DNA from: an uncultured Alphaproteobacteria bacterium
Lineage (GTDB): Bacteria; Pseudomonadota; Alphaproteobacteria; Micavibrionales; Micavibrionaceae
Assembly (NCBI GenBank): GCA_946480475.1
Contig: CAMLJM010000008.1
Location: 18,696-82,695, forward strand
Direction of reading: 5' to 3'
Length of the DNA: 64,000 nt
Positions 1 through 9,256 of this stretch are shown here, piece after piece (positions within the stretch are counted from its first letter, which is position 1; each line of letters begins with the position of its first letter). The position numbers were made by a program, and so were the translations under genes. Below the pieces are notes generated by a model that saw only the letters and a list, made by a program, of their open reading frames with translations, made no database searches and had not been told where the DNA came from.

Positions 1-624
1 GGCGGTGTCTATGTGCTGAATGGAGCGCTATATGATGCCATGTTCGGTGAGCCGGAAAAAATAGATGATCTGGATACTGCGACATTGCCGGGTCTGCACA
101 ATCACCAGAATGCCGCAGTTGCTTATGCGGCTGTGCGCATGATGGGTGTGCCGTCACACAGGATTTTACACGCGATGCGCTCATTCCCGGGGTTGCCGCA
201 CCGTCAATACAGGGTGCGTGAAATCAACGGCATACCCTATATCAACGACAGCAAGGCAACCAACGCCGCAGCAGCTGAAAAGGCACTAGCCTGCTATAAC
301 AATATTTTCTGGATTGTAGGTGGCAAACCGAAAGAAGGCGGGTTGGAAGGGCTGGATCCTTACATGGAACGCATAGCCCAGGCTTTCACAATTGGTGAGG
401 CCATGGATGATTTCTCACAATGGCTGGAAGCGCGCGCCGTGAAGGTAACGCGTGCGGGTACGCTTGATGAAGCTGTGCAATCCGCACACAGGGATGCGCA
501 AGCGCAAGGGCATGGCGTCGTCTTGCTATCGCCTGCATGCGCATCCTTTGATCAATTCAAAAGCTTTGAGCATCGTGGCGAGGAATTCGTCACACTGGTT
601 CACAAGCTGAAGGAGGCATCATGA
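1..624 (+). CDS. murD: UDP-N-acetylmuramoylalanine--D-glutamate ligase, C-terminal part
   Basis: MurD adds D-glutamate to UDP-MurNAc-L-Ala in the cytoplasm. Only the last 208 or so residues are in the window; the frame is open to base 1, so the gene starts upstream. Visible family signatures are LHNHQNAAVAYAA (end of the central ATPase domain), FPGLPHRQ, INDSKATN (substrate-binding loop of the C-terminal domain) and the terminal LSPACASFDQFKSFEHRG block. The stop overlaps the ftsW start (ATGATGA), so the two are translationally coupled members of the dcw operon. The identity is secure from these motifs and from the neighbours. Confidence 0.95.
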   Translation, partial: GGVYVLNGALYDAMFGEPEKIDDLDTATLPGLHNHQNAAVAYAAVRMMGVPSHRILHAMRSFPGLPHRQYRVREINGIPYINDSKATNAAAAEKALACYNNIFWIVGGKPKEGGLEGLDPYMERIAQAFTIGEAMDDFSQWLEARAVKVTRAGTLDEAVQSAHRDAQAQGHGVVLLSPACASFDQFKSFEHRGEEFVTLVHKLKEAS

Positions 625-1820
625 TGAATCCTCATCTCTTTTCACGAACAGATCGCTCTGTTCTGGGGCGTTGGTGGTGGACGGTAGATCGCCCCATGTT
701 GGCGGCGCTGTTTACGTTGATCGTTCTGGGTATTATGCTTGTGACGACGGCGAGTCCGCCGGTAGCGCAACGAATCGGCGTCAGCGAATTCCATTTCGTG
801 ATTCGCCATATTATTTTCCTGATACCGGCGATTGCCGTTCTGCTGGGGCTTTCCTTGCTATCGCCTAAATCAATATGGCGTCTGGCAACGATTATTCTGG
901 GTTTTAGTATTCTGGGATTAATCCTTGTTCTTTTGACGGGTACGGAAGTGAAGGGGGCGCAACGCTGGATCAGTTTGTTCGGATTCTCGCTACAGCCCAG
1001 CGAATTCATGAAGCCATCTTTTGCTGTTTTGTCCGCATGGTTCCTCAGCCGCTCTCGCGAACAACCAGGATTTCCGGGACAATGGATATCAACGGGGTTA
1101 TTCGGCCTCATCATACTGCTGCTGGCATTGCAGCCTGATATCGGCCAGTCTGTTGTGACAGCGGCAATCTTTGGCGCGCAGATATGTCTCGCGGGGTTTC
1201 CGCTCTGGATTATCTTTGGATTGATTGCACTGGCGGGCGTATCATTGTTTGGCGCTTACTTCCTTTTCCCGCACTTCCAAAGCCGTATGGACAGGTTCCT
1301 TGACCCTACCAGTGGCGACAATTATCAGGTCAGCCGTTCTTTCGAGGCCTTCCGTCAGGGCGGCCTTGGTGGTGTAGGGCCAGGCCAGGGCGAGGTCAAG
1401 CTCACCATCCCCGACGCGCATGCCGATTTCATATACTCAGTAGCAGCCGAGGAAATGGGTATGGTTTTTGCCCTCGTGATCCTGGGTATTTATGTGTTTA
1501 TTATTATGCGCGGCCTCAATCGATTGATGGAAAATGACAACCTGTTTGCTATTCTGGCTACCGGGGGCATTCTGACAATGTTCGGCCTGCAGTCGGTCAT
1601 TCACATGGGTTCAAGTGTTGGCATTTTGCCAGCCAAAGGTATGACGCTGCCATTTATAAGCTATGGTGGTTCATCTTTATGGGCGATTGCGTTGGCAATG
1701 GGAATGGTGTTGGCACTGACACGCCGCCAGCCGCGTACATCGATTGCCAAGGGCGGCAGTATTGCCCGTGGATTTTTTGCGAGAGGACCCCACATAATTG
1801 AAAGGGGAGTTGAAGGATGA
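621..1820 (+). CDS. ftsW: Septal peptidoglycan glycosyltransferase FtsW (SEDS family)
   Basis: Polytopic SEDS protein of 399 residues that polymerises lipid II at the septum with a class B PBP. A cytoplasmic N-terminus of about 25 residues is followed by roughly ten hydrophobic segments. SEDS hallmarks are GAQRWISLFGFSLQPSEFMK (about residues 111-130), the large periplasmic loop with NYQVSRSFEA, and KGMTLPFISYGGSS near the C-terminus. The start overlaps the murD stop and its TGA overlaps the murG ATG (ATGA), typical of dcw coupling. It is told apart from the RodA copy at 46210 by its location between murD and murG. Confidence 0.96.
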   Translation: MMNPHLFSRTDRSVLGRWWWTVDRPMLAALFTLIVLGIMLVTTASPPVAQRIGVSEFHFVIRHIIFLIPAIAVLLGLSLLSPKSIWRLATIILGFSILGLILVLLTGTEVKGAQRWISLFGFSLQPSEFMKPSFAVLSAWFLSRSREQPGFPGQWISTGLFGLIILLLALQPDIGQSVVTAAIFGAQICLAGFPLWIIFGLIALAGVSLFGAYFLFPHFQSRMDRFLDPTSGDNYQVSRSFEAFRQGGLGGVGPGQGEVKLTIPDAHADFIYSVAAEEMGMVFALVILGIYVFIIMRGLNRLMENDNLFAILATGGILTMFGLQSVIHMGSSVGILPAKGMTLPFISYGGSSLWAIALAMGMVLALTRRQPRTSIAKGGSIARGFFARGPHIIERGVEG

Positions 1821-2956
1821 CGATAGAAATTCGCGATAAACTGATTCTGATCAGTGCGGGTGGCACAGGCGGCCATATGCTGCCTGCGGCGTCTCTGGCG
1901 CGTGATCTTGTTTCTCGCGGGTTCCGTGTTGAAGTGGCAACAGACTGGCGTGGCTTCACATTTGAGAAATTCTTTGGCGGTCTGCCCATGCATGTGCTGA
2001 AGGCAGGAACCATCCAAAAAGGATTTATCCGCAAATTTACCGGTCCTGCTTCGCTTGTAGTGGGCATAGGACAGGCATATCGCCTGATTGATAAGTTAAA
2101 ACCCATCGTAGTGATTGGTTTTGGCGGTTATCCTTCTTTCCCCTCCGTTTATGCGGCACAGAATAAGAAGGTTCCCACCATCATTCATGAACAGAATGCT
2201 GTATTAGGGCGCGCCAATGTGGTGCTGTCTAAACGCGCAGACCGTATTGCCTTGTCACTCCCCCATGTTGAAGGTGTCTCTGATTTTGACTCGCCCAAGA
2301 TTGTCGTAACCGGCAACCCCGTGCGTGAAGAAATCGGCAGGCTATATGCTCTGCCATATCCACTGTTACAGGCCGATGGGCCACTCAAAATTTTTGTCAT
2401 GGGTGGCTCGCTGGGGGCTAAGGTATTTTCAGTCGTTGTTCCGGCGGCCTTGGCGCGTCTGCCAGCGGCACAACGCAACCGCATCGAAATCATCCAGCAA
2501 TGCCGTACCGAAGATATAGAGGCGGCAAGGGATATATACGTGCGTGCCGGTATCAAGGCCCGTCTGGAAACATTCTTCCATGATGTGCCGGATATTCTGG
2601 CATCGTCACACCTTGTTATTTCCCGTTCTGGTGCCAGCACGGTGGCCGAAGTGACGACAGCGGGTCGTCCTGCGATTTTTGTGCCTTACCCGCACCATGC
2701 CGATATGCAGCAGAAAGCCAATGCCGAAACAGTCGCTGATCAGGGCGGGGCATGGGTAATGACAGAGCAGGGCTTTACCGAAGATGCTCTGCTCACACGT
2801 ATCGAAACATTCCTGCAGAACCCGGAAACCTTATTCCGTGCGGCAGAGGCCGCCCGTTCCTGTGGTCGTCCCGATGCCGCCCGTCGCTTGGGCAATCTGG
2901 TGGTAGCGCTGGCTTCCGGCTGGGATCAGATCAAATCGTATGATCTGGAAGATTGA
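1817..2956 (+). CDS. murG: UDP-N-acetylglucosamine--N-acetylmuramyl-(pentapeptide) pyrophosphoryl-undecaprenol GlcNAc transferase
   Basis: MurG converts lipid I to lipid II on the inner face of the cytoplasmic membrane. The 379-residue length is normal. Family motifs are SAGGTGGHMLPAASLA near residues 13-28, the acceptor-site HEQNAVLGRAN near residue 120, and the UDP-GlcNAc-binding region VISRSGASTVAEV followed by PYPHHADMQQKANAE. The start overlaps the ftsW stop by four bases. The last 26 bases overlap the 3' end of a convergent gene on the other strand, which separates murG from murC and breaks the usual tight dcw run. Confidence 0.96.
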   Translation: MTIEIRDKLILISAGGTGGHMLPAASLARDLVSRGFRVEVATDWRGFTFEKFFGGLPMHVLKAGTIQKGFIRKFTGPASLVVGIGQAYRLIDKLKPIVVIGFGGYPSFPSVYAAQNKKVPTIIHEQNAVLGRANVVLSKRADRIALSLPHVEGVSDFDSPKIVVTGNPVREEIGRLYALPYPLLQADGPLKIFVMGGSLGAKVFSVVVPAALARLPAAQRNRIEIIQQCRTEDIEAARDIYVRAGIKARLETFFHDVPDILASSHLVISRSGASTVAEVTTAGRPAIFVPYPHHADMQQKANAETVADQGGAWVMTEQGFTEDALLTRIETFLQNPETLFRAAEAARSCGRPDAARRLGNLVVALASGWDQIKSYDLED

Positions 2957-3734
2957 ACATTCCCACATCCATCGACCAGGCCTTACGGAAGGACTGGGCA
3001 ATCTTGCGTGCCTTGATGCTGTATATATTGGCCAGGTGTGCAAGCCCTGATAAATCGGGCAGCCAGCCCTCATCAAGGTCTATGATCTCACCACGGCTGG
3101 GTCCGGCACCAAACAGGCGCGGAATCAAATCAAAGCCCATGCGCAGCACAGTAACATTTTTATGAAGCTCTTCCTTGGCCTTGTCCAGAATGCCTTTGGC
3201 GCTGGTATTAAAAATTTTAGTTAGTCCTTTATCGGCAATCCCCAGGTCTGAGGCAACAGTACCCTGTACCCCGTATTTGGCGGCGATGTAATTGACATGC
3301 AATGTACCTAAAGAAAATCCCACAGTCTGTATGCTTTTCACATCAGGGTGATAAAGCGTTTTCAGATAAAGCTGTTCGGCAAAAGTTGTTTGCTGGTTAA
3401 TGCCACCCTGGAACCATGATTGTGCCGCCGTAAAGGCATCCCGCAGGAAGGCCAGTCGTCCGTTACCTTCATTCTTGAAGGGAACATCCATGCCCTTATA
3501 AAGGATAACCGCGTGACCACTGGCGCGGTCGATCATGACATCACCCCGGAATCCGCTCTGGTGATCATCAAGCGTCATAAGATGCTCGAACCGCCAGTGT
3601 TTTTCCGCACTGCCAGGATGTGTGCCAATATCGATCACTTTCTCAGCCTTCGAGAAGTAACGGTAATAAAGTTCCGGTGCGTTCAGGGGGTTAAGAGCCC
3701 TGAACACCGGCGTTAAGCGCAATGTTGTTTCCAT
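2931..3734 (-). CDS. Lipase-like alpha/beta-hydrolase-fold protein of unknown role
   Basis: A 267-residue protein without a clear signal peptide or membrane segment. The only recognisable element is a lipase-type nucleophile elbow, TVGFSLGTLHVNYIAAKYG near residue 140 (GxSxG as G-F-S-L-G), preceded by a strand-like stretch; this resembles lipase/DUF2974-like folds, but I do not recognise the family. Several aspartates and a C-terminal histidine (LPDHTI) could complete a triad. It lies antisense between murG and murC, converges with murG (26-base overlap) and is divergent from murC, so it is an insertion in an otherwise co-directional cell-wall cluster. A role in that pathway is not shown. Confidence 0.7.
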   Translation of the reverse strand: METTLRLTPVFRALNPLNAPELYYRYFSKAEKVIDIGTHPGSAEKHWRFEHLMTLDDHQSGFRGDVMIDRASGHAVILYKGMDVPFKNEGNGRLAFLRDAFTAAQSWFQGGINQQTTFAEQLYLKTLYHPDVKSIQTVGFSLGTLHVNYIAAKYGVQGTVASDLGIADKGLTKIFNTSAKGILDKAKEELHKNVTVLRMGFDLIPRLFGAGPSRGEIIDLDEGWLPDLSGLAHLANIYSIKARKIAQSFRKAWSMDVGMFNLPDHTI

Positions 3735-3885
3735 GCAACCATTGATATCAGCGGATATTTAAAGAATGATAAACAACGGTAAAATACCTCTAAGTCCTAG
3801 GAACTAAAGGCTAAATTTTCTGTCGCATCTCTTTTCAATCCCGGCTAGATTAGCCCCTCAAAGCATAAAAACCGGAGTGATTCTC

Positions 3886-5352
3886 TTGAGCATGAAACCA
3901 GCCCCCGTGGATGTGGGCACTATTCATTTTGTTGGCATTGGTGGTATCGGCATGAGCGGTATTGCCGAAGTTCTGCATAACCTGGGTTATAAGGTGCAGG
4001 GCTCGGATATTGCTGACAATTATAATGTGAAACGTTTGCGTGAAGCGGGTATCCGCATAGAAATCGGTCATAAGGCCGAAAACATTGTCGACGCCGAAGG
4101 TGGCTTCGTAAACGTTGTGGTGGTTTCGTCAGCGGTGAAGAAAGATAATCCGGAATGGATTTGCGCGCGCGAACACAAGCTGCCCATCGTGCGCCGTGCT
4201 GAAATGCTGGCGGAACTGATGCGGCTTAAATCTTCAGTCGCAATTGCAGGTACACACGGCAAAACCACAACAACAACCATGATCGGGATGATGCTGGAAG
4301 AAGGCGGCTTTGACCCCACCATCATCAACGGCGGTATCGTCAATAAGTATGGCACTAATACACGTCTGGGCCAGAGCGACTGGATGGTCGTTGAGGCTGA
4401 TGAAAGCGATGGAACTTTCACGCATCTGCCAGCTACTATTGGTATCGTAACCAATATTGATCCTGAGCATATGGATTATTATGGCGCCTTTGAAAATGTG
4501 CGCCAGGCTTATTACCGCTTCATTGAAAACCTGCCATTCTATGGTTATGCGGTTTTATGCATTGATCATCCTGAAGTGCAGGCCCTGATCCCTGAAGTCA
4601 CAGATAAGCGTATTGTTACATATGGTTTCAATCCGCAGGCTGATGTGCATGCATTCAATGTGCGCAGCGATTCCCACGGCAGCACCTATGATGTGAAATT
4701 TTCAGATGGTCTGACCGATGATGGCAGAGAACTGATCGTACGCGACATTCATCTGCCTATGCTGGGCGTCCACAATGTGCTGAACTCTCTCGCGGCCCTT
4801 TCGGTGGCGCGCAAGATGGATATACCTGTGGCAACCATGAAAAAGGCATTGGCCGGGTTCTCCGGTGTCAAACGCCGCTTCACCAAAACTGGTGACAGCA
4901 ATGGCCTGACCGTCATTGATGACTATGGTCACCACCCGGTTGAAATTATGGCCGTGTTAAAAGCGGCACGCCTCGCTGTGGCAGAATCCGGTGGGCGCGT
5001 TCTGGCTGTGGTGCAGCCACACCGCTATTCGCGTCTTTCCAGCCTGTTTGATGAGTTCTGCACCTGCTTCTACGATGCCGATACTGTGATTGTTGCCGAT
5101 GTATACGCCGCAGGTGAGCAGCCGATTGAAGGCATTGATCGTGATCATCTGGCGCAAGGGATTAAGGCTCATGGCCATAAGAACGTACTGACATTGGATA
5201 ACCCGTCGGAGCTGGCAAATATGATAGCTGAAATCGGCGAAGAAAATGATTTCGTATTGTGTCTGGGGGCCGGGGATATCACCAAGTGGGCTTATGCACT
5301 GCCTGCCGAGTTAGATGTTGCTTTCGCTGACATGAAGAAACAACGCGCATGA
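3886..5352 (+). CDS. murC: UDP-N-acetylmuramate--L-alanine ligase
   Basis: First amino-acid ligase of the muropeptide pathway (ATP-dependent, cytoplasmic). Motifs in order: [20 protein letters not shown] at the N-terminus (UDP-binding Rossmann part), [12 protein letters not shown] (P-loop), [15 protein letters not shown], and [10 protein letters not shown] with [12 protein letters not shown] in the C-terminal domain. The start is ambiguous: GTG 3877 overlaps the only good ribosome site (GGAG 3874-3877), TTG 3886 lies 8 bases after it, and ATG 3892 lies 14 after it. I chose TTG 3886 on spacing; ATG 3892 would cost two residues. The stop overlaps murB (ATGA). The gene needs its own promoter because the preceding gene runs the other way. 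Confidence 0.95.
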   Translation: MSMKPAPVDVGTIHFVGIGGIGMSGIAEVLHNLGYKVQGSDIADNYNVKRLREAGIRIEIGHKAENIVDAEGGFVNVVVVSSAVKKDNPEWICAREHKLPIVRRAEMLAELMRLKSSVAIAGTHGKTTTTTMIGMMLEEGGFDPTIINGGIVNKYGTNTRLGQSDWMVVEADESDGTFTHLPATIGIVTNIDPEHMDYYGAFENVRQAYYRFIENLPFYGYAVLCIDHPEVQALIPEVTDKRIVTYGFNPQADVHAFNVRSDSHGSTYDVKFSDGLTDDGRELIVRDIHLPMLGVHNVLNSLAALSVARKMDIPVATMKKALAGFSGVKRRFTKTGDSNGLTVIDDYGHHPVEIMAVLKAARLAVAESGGRVLAVVQPHRYSRLSSLFDEFCTCFYDADTVIVADVYAAGEQPIEGIDRDHLAQGIKAHGHKNVLTLDNPSELANMIAEIGEENDFVLCLGAGDITKWAYALPAELDVAFADMKKQRA

Positions 5353-6302
5353 GTACTTTATTGAAAGAACAGGAATGGGGCTTGCCACCTATTCGTGGTC
5401 GTTACACTGAAAATGCCCCTTTGGGCGAAGTAGGCTGGTTTCGCTGTGGTGGCGCAGCCGAAGTATTATTTAAACCGGCTGACCAGCAGGATCTTTCCGA
5501 TTTCCTGACTCAATGTCCTAAACATATTCCTATTACAGCACTGGGCGTCCTTTCCAACACGATTGTGCGTGATGGGGGTGTGCGTGGCGTGGTTATTCGG
5601 CTGGGCAAAGAATTTGCGAACATCGAGACGCTGCCTGATGGTCATGTTCGTGCGGGTGCTGTGGCACTCGATGGTAATGTTGCACAGGCGGCCGCGCGGG
5701 CTTCGATAGCGGGTCTTGAATTCTTTAGCGGTATCCCCGGTACCATCGGCGGTGCGCTGCGCATGAATGCCGGTTGTTATGGCACCGAAACAAAGGATGT
5801 GTTGGTGGAAGCGACCGCGATCGACCGCGAAGGTATCATTCATAAGTTGACGCCGCAGCAAATGGGTATGAGTTATCGCCATACCGACACCCCCGAAGAT
5901 TACGTTTTCACAGAGGCGCTGTTTAAAGGTAAACCGGGCGACGAAGAAGAGATCAAAGCCTTTATGCTTTCGATCAAGGAAAAGCGGGGGGCTTCCCAGC
6001 CCATTCGTGAAAAAACGGGCGGTTCAACCTTTGCCAATCCGTCAGCAGAAGACATCGCCCGGGCAGGCTTGCCTGAAGGCACTAAAGTTTGGCAGTTGAT
6101 TGATCGTGCCGGTTGCCGGGGATTAACCATCGGCGGTGCGATGATGTCGGAACTTCATGCCAACTTTATGATTAATACAGGTACGGCCACTTCAACAGAG
6201 CTGGAAGCTTTGGGGGAGGAAGTGCGTGCCCGGGTTCTGGCTGATAGCGGGATTACGCTACGCTGGGAAATCAAGCGCATCGGCGAGCCTGTTACTCAAT
6301 AA
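5349..6302 (+). CDS. murB: UDP-N-acetylenolpyruvoylglucosamine reductase (type I MurB)
   Basis: FAD- and NADPH-dependent reductase producing UDP-MurNAc, 317 residues. Flavin-binding elements are visible: [20 protein letters not shown], then [20 protein letters not shown] (near residues 130-150). C-terminal blocks are GGSTFANPS with the catalytic serine region, and [19 protein letters not shown]. The start codon overlaps the murC stop. A 121-base gap follows before ddl; no convincing terminator is visible there, so read-through into ddl is likely. Confidence 0.95.
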   Translation: MSTLLKEQEWGLPPIRGRYTENAPLGEVGWFRCGGAAEVLFKPADQQDLSDFLTQCPKHIPITALGVLSNTIVRDGGVRGVVIRLGKEFANIETLPDGHVRAGAVALDGNVAQAAARASIAGLEFFSGIPGTIGGALRMNAGCYGTETKDVLVEATAIDREGIIHKLTPQQMGMSYRHTDTPEDYVFTEALFKGKPGDEEEIKAFMLSIKEKRGASQPIREKTGGSTFANPSAEDIARAGLPEGTKVWQLIDRAGCRGLTIGGAMMSELHANFMINTGTATSTELEALGEEVRARVLADSGITLRWEIKRIGEPVTQ

Positions 6303-6423
6303 GTCGCAATAAAAAACCACAGAAAAGCCTTGGTTCGGGCTGGAATCCAACACCCTGTTTATGTCATGATGGGGGTGTAGGCGCATTTCCTGCCTGTTCT
6401 CAAAATCCTGGGGGGTTTCAATA

Positions 6424-7404
6424 ATGACAAAAAAAGTTGCATTGCTTGTGGGCGGCTGGTCAGCTGAACGTCAGGTGTCCCTGGAGAAAGGTAAGTCTAT
6501 TGAAAAGGCTCTCCGGGAGAAAGGATATGACGTCAAGGTGATCGATGTCAGCAAGGATATCGGGCGCCTGATCGAGCAATTAACCCCGAAGCCGGATGTG
6601 GTTTATAATAACCTGCATGGCAAAGGTGGTGAGGACGGCACCGTTCAAGCTGTTCTGGATATGCTGGAAATTCCTTATACCCATTCAGGCGTATTGGCTT
6701 CCGCGATGGGTATGAATAAACCTGTCGCAAAACGTATGGCGGCATCCGTAGGCGTGCGCGTACCGCAGGGGCTTGTGGCCTTGAAAGATGATGTCGTGAA
6801 ACAGCATGTGATGGAGCCTCCTTACGTGGTAAAGCCACCTTGCGAAGGCTCTAGTGTAGGCGTGCGTATCATTCTGGAACGTGATAATCAACCACCGCTG
6901 GATCTTGAGAACTGGGCTTTTGGTGAAGAGGTGCTGGTGGAAGAGTATATCCCTGGCCGCGAACTCACCGTCGCCGTGCTGGATGGCAAGGCACAGGCTG
7001 TAACAGAAATCGTTTCACAAACGCGCTTCTTCGATTATGAAGCGAAATATCATGACACGCGCACAGAATATGTGCTGCCCGCTAAAATCCCTCAGGATGT
7101 ATACAATACGGCCCTCGATTATGCAGAACGCGTATTTGCTGTACTGGGCTGTGCCGGTATCGCCCGCTGCGACTTCCGTTATGACGATAGTCGTGCGGGG
7201 ACTGAAGGTCTTTATTTCCTTGAAATCAATACCCAACCGGGGTTCACGGCTGAATCAATCGGGCCGTCCCAGGTTATTTACAACGGAACGTCTTACAACG
7301 ATCTTTGTGCCCACCTCGTAGAAACCGCAAAATGCCAAGGTCAGGAACAACAAAATCCCAGATCATCGGCAGACGCGCTCGATCAGCAAAAAAAGCGCGC
7401 CTGA
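6424..7404 (+). CDS. ddl: D-alanine--D-alanine ligase
   Basis: ATP-grasp ligase that makes the D-Ala-D-Ala dipeptide, 326 residues. Motifs: VGGWSAERQVSLEKG at the N-terminus, NNLHGKGGEDGTVQ, VVKPPCEGSSVGVRI (ATP-grasp loop), YEAKYHDTRTEYVLPA (omega loop), and ARCDFRY with FLEINTQPGFT at the metal-binding end. The purine-rich GGGGGG nine bases before the ATG serves as ribosome site. Its last 73 bases overlap the likely start of ftsQ in another frame, so the two are coupled. Confidence 0.95.
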   Translation: MTKKVALLVGGWSAERQVSLEKGKSIEKALREKGYDVKVIDVSKDIGRLIEQLTPKPDVVYNNLHGKGGEDGTVQAVLDMLEIPYTHSGVLASAMGMNKPVAKRMAASVGVRVPQGLVALKDDVVKQHVMEPPYVVKPPCEGSSVGVRIILERDNQPPLDLENWAFGEEVLVEEYIPGRELTVAVLDGKAQAVTEIVSQTRFFDYEAKYHDTRTEYVLPAKIPQDVYNTALDYAERVFAVLGCAGIARCDFRYDDSRAGTEGLYFLEINTQPGFTAESIGPSQVIYNGTSYNDLCAHLVETAKCQGQEQQNPRSSADALDQQKKRA

Positions 7405-8198
7405 CCGGTTTTATCCGACGCTTCGGCTTCGGCCTTGTCGCTCTGACTGTTGTGGTCGGTGCGGGTGCATGGCTATCGTCCAGCGGGGTGCTCGATCGCA
7501 CGCACCAGCGTATGCAGAATAAGGCTTACAACCTGCTGGCCGATGCCGGTTTTCGCGTGAATAACATATTGGTTGAGGGGCGTACTGAAACAGATCCCGA
7601 CGTCCTGCGCGCTATCATTAACCTTAACCGTGGTGACCCTATTTTTGCGTTTGATCCTTCCGAAACCCGGGAGATGATCGAGCGTCTGTCATGGGTACGG
7701 GAGGCTCATGTAGAGCGTCGCCTGCCTGATACGATTTACGTGGGCATTATTGAACGTAAACCCATCGCTTTATGGCAGCATAAAAACAAACTGCGTGTGA
7801 TAGATGCTGAAGGCGTCACCCTGACAGACAAATTATCGGCCAGCCAAAGGGCTTTGCCGATTGTTGTGGGCGAATATGCCAATGAACAAGCTTATCAGTT
7901 GTTGGTGATGCTTGAGGCTGAGCCGGAAATCAAAAACCTGGTTGAGGCTGCGACATGGGTGGGTGATCGCCGCTGGGATCTGACGCTCAAAAACGAAATC
8001 AATGTGCGCCTGCCGGAAACGGAAATAGGTCTTGCCTTGAGCCGTCTGGCCAAAGCGCAGGCCCAGGATAAAATTCTTGATAAAGATCTGAGTGTCATAG
8101 ATCTGCGTGAGAATGATCGGATTACTGTGCGCACACGCCCAGGTGCCGTGCAGGAATATCAGGCCAGCTTTGATTCCAAAGCGGGCGATAATATCTGA
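7332..8198 (+). CDS. ftsQ: Cell division protein FtsQ
   Basis: Bitopic division protein linking FtsB/FtsL to the divisome. A basic cytoplasmic N-terminus is followed by one membrane segment (FGFGLVALTVVVGAGAWLSS), then a POTRA domain (FRVNNILVEGRTETDPDVL through WVREAHVERRLPDTIYVGI) and the FtsQ beta domain (PIALWQHKNKLRVIDAEGV onward). I start it at ATG 7332 (MPRSGTTK, 288 residues); an in-frame GTG 7305 would add nine residues. Either way it overlaps the 3' end of ddl substantially (73 bases from 7332). Confidence 0.9.
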   Translation: MPRSGTTKSQIIGRRARSAKKARLTGFIRRFGFGLVALTVVVGAGAWLSSSGVLDRTHQRMQNKAYNLLADAGFRVNNILVEGRTETDPDVLRAIINLNRGDPIFAFDPSETREMIERLSWVREAHVERRLPDTIYVGIIERKPIALWQHKNKLRVIDAEGVTLTDKLSASQRALPIVVGEYANEQAYQLLVMLEAEPEIKNLVEAATWVGDRRWDLTLKNEINVRLPETEIGLALSRLAKAQAQDKILDKDLSVIDLRENDRITVRTRPGAVQEYQASFDSKAGDNI

Positions 8199-8204
8199 CC
8201 GGCC

Positions 8205-9188
8205 ATGAATAAACCGGTATCTGCACCAAAGCGGACAAAGAAATCAGTCCAGCAAAATCGAAAACGTAAAAAGGCAGAAAAATATGTGATCAGCCCCGTG
8301 CGTCGCATGATATCGCTTCTGGTATCAGGTATAGTCGGCATTTCATTTGCTGTGCTCATGGGTCTGATTGTTGAGGCACGCCATAACAGTTTCTACGGCG
8401 AACCTTTAGGGGAAAAGGTCATTTCCCTTGCACAAATCCATTTCAAGGGACTACCAGAAAATCCGGAAGCACGTGCGCGAGTCCTAAGCGGCATCCCTAA
8501 TCTAAATTTACTCCCCGCGGAGGCTGTCCTGCAAAAAGAATTGGCAGAACGCTTTGCCCGCCTGGGTATTCATTTTGCTTTTGTATCTGAAGATGTACGC
8601 CCTGGTAATGGCCGCTATACGTGTAAGGCAACCAATACAGATCTCATTCCCGCTGTGGCCTGGAATATAGCGGCAGCGTTATATCCCATTCCGGATGAGG
8701 TGCTGGTATCGCTCAACCTCGACTATATTATCTTCTGCGGTGATCTTTATCAGGACAGGATGAAGGTTGGCGGCTTTCCTGTTCCTGTAAACAACCTGAT
8801 GATGTTGAACCTGACGCATCGGACACAGAATCGCGATATTCAGGAGTTTTTCCTGCATGAGTTTTATCACCTTGTTGAAGATCGCAATAAGCTGGTCAAG
8901 GATCCCGTTTGGGATAGCCAGTTTGGCAGTGGCTATAGTTATTCATATGCAGGTAATACAGGGTCCGCCAATAGTAATGTAGGGACGGGCAATTACGGAT
9001 TCATCAACCGCTATAGTGAGTCATTCCCCCATGAGGATCGGGCCGAAATTTTTGCGATGTTGATGGTGGCCCGGCTAGAATTGATACAATTTATTATCAG
9101 CCAGAAAGACGAGATGCTGTATGCCAAGGTCAAATATGTGGCGGAAACAGCCCGCCAGCGTCTTGGGATTAAAATAGAACCTCTCTAG
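8205..9188 (+). CDS. Membrane-anchored putative zinc metallopeptidase (HExxH) in the division cluster
   Basis: 327 residues. A very basic N-terminus (about 33 residues) leads to one membrane segment (about 35-57), so the remainder should be periplasmic. H218-E219-F-Y-H222 is a textbook HExxH zinc motif inside a predicted helix, and E277 in FPHEDRAEIFAM lies 55 residues after H222, as expected for the third ligand of a gluzincin-like enzyme. Between them is a Gly/Ser/Asn/Tyr-rich loop (about 241-266). C140 and C178 could form a disulphide. It lies 6 bases after ftsQ and 68 before ftsA on the same strand, so it is co-transcribed with division genes. I do not recognise the family; protease activity is inferred from the motif alone. 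Confidence 0.8.
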   Translation: MNKPVSAPKRTKKSVQQNRKRKKAEKYVISPVRRMISLLVSGIVGISFAVLMGLIVEARHNSFYGEPLGEKVISLAQIHFKGLPENPEARARVLSGIPNLNLLPAEAVLQKELAERFARLGIHFAFVSEDVRPGNGRYTCKATNTDLIPAVAWNIAAALYPIPDEVLVSLNLDYIIFCGDLYQDRMKVGGFPVPVNNLMMLNLTHRTQNRDIQEFFLHEFYHLVEDRNKLVKDPVWDSQFGSGYSYSYAGNTGSANSNVGTGNYGFINRYSESFPHEDRAEIFAMLMVARLELIQFIISQKDEMLYAKVKYVAETARQRLGIKIEPL

Positions 9189-9256
9189 GGCTTGCCCGGA
9201 AGCCAAAGGGAATACTATAGTAAGCCATAATCTTTAGTCTGATCCGGCCTGAATTC

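Noticed and set aside
632..1114. A 160-codon open frame antisense to ftsW
   Set aside because: Within ftsW, no motif, no ribosome site; shadow frame.
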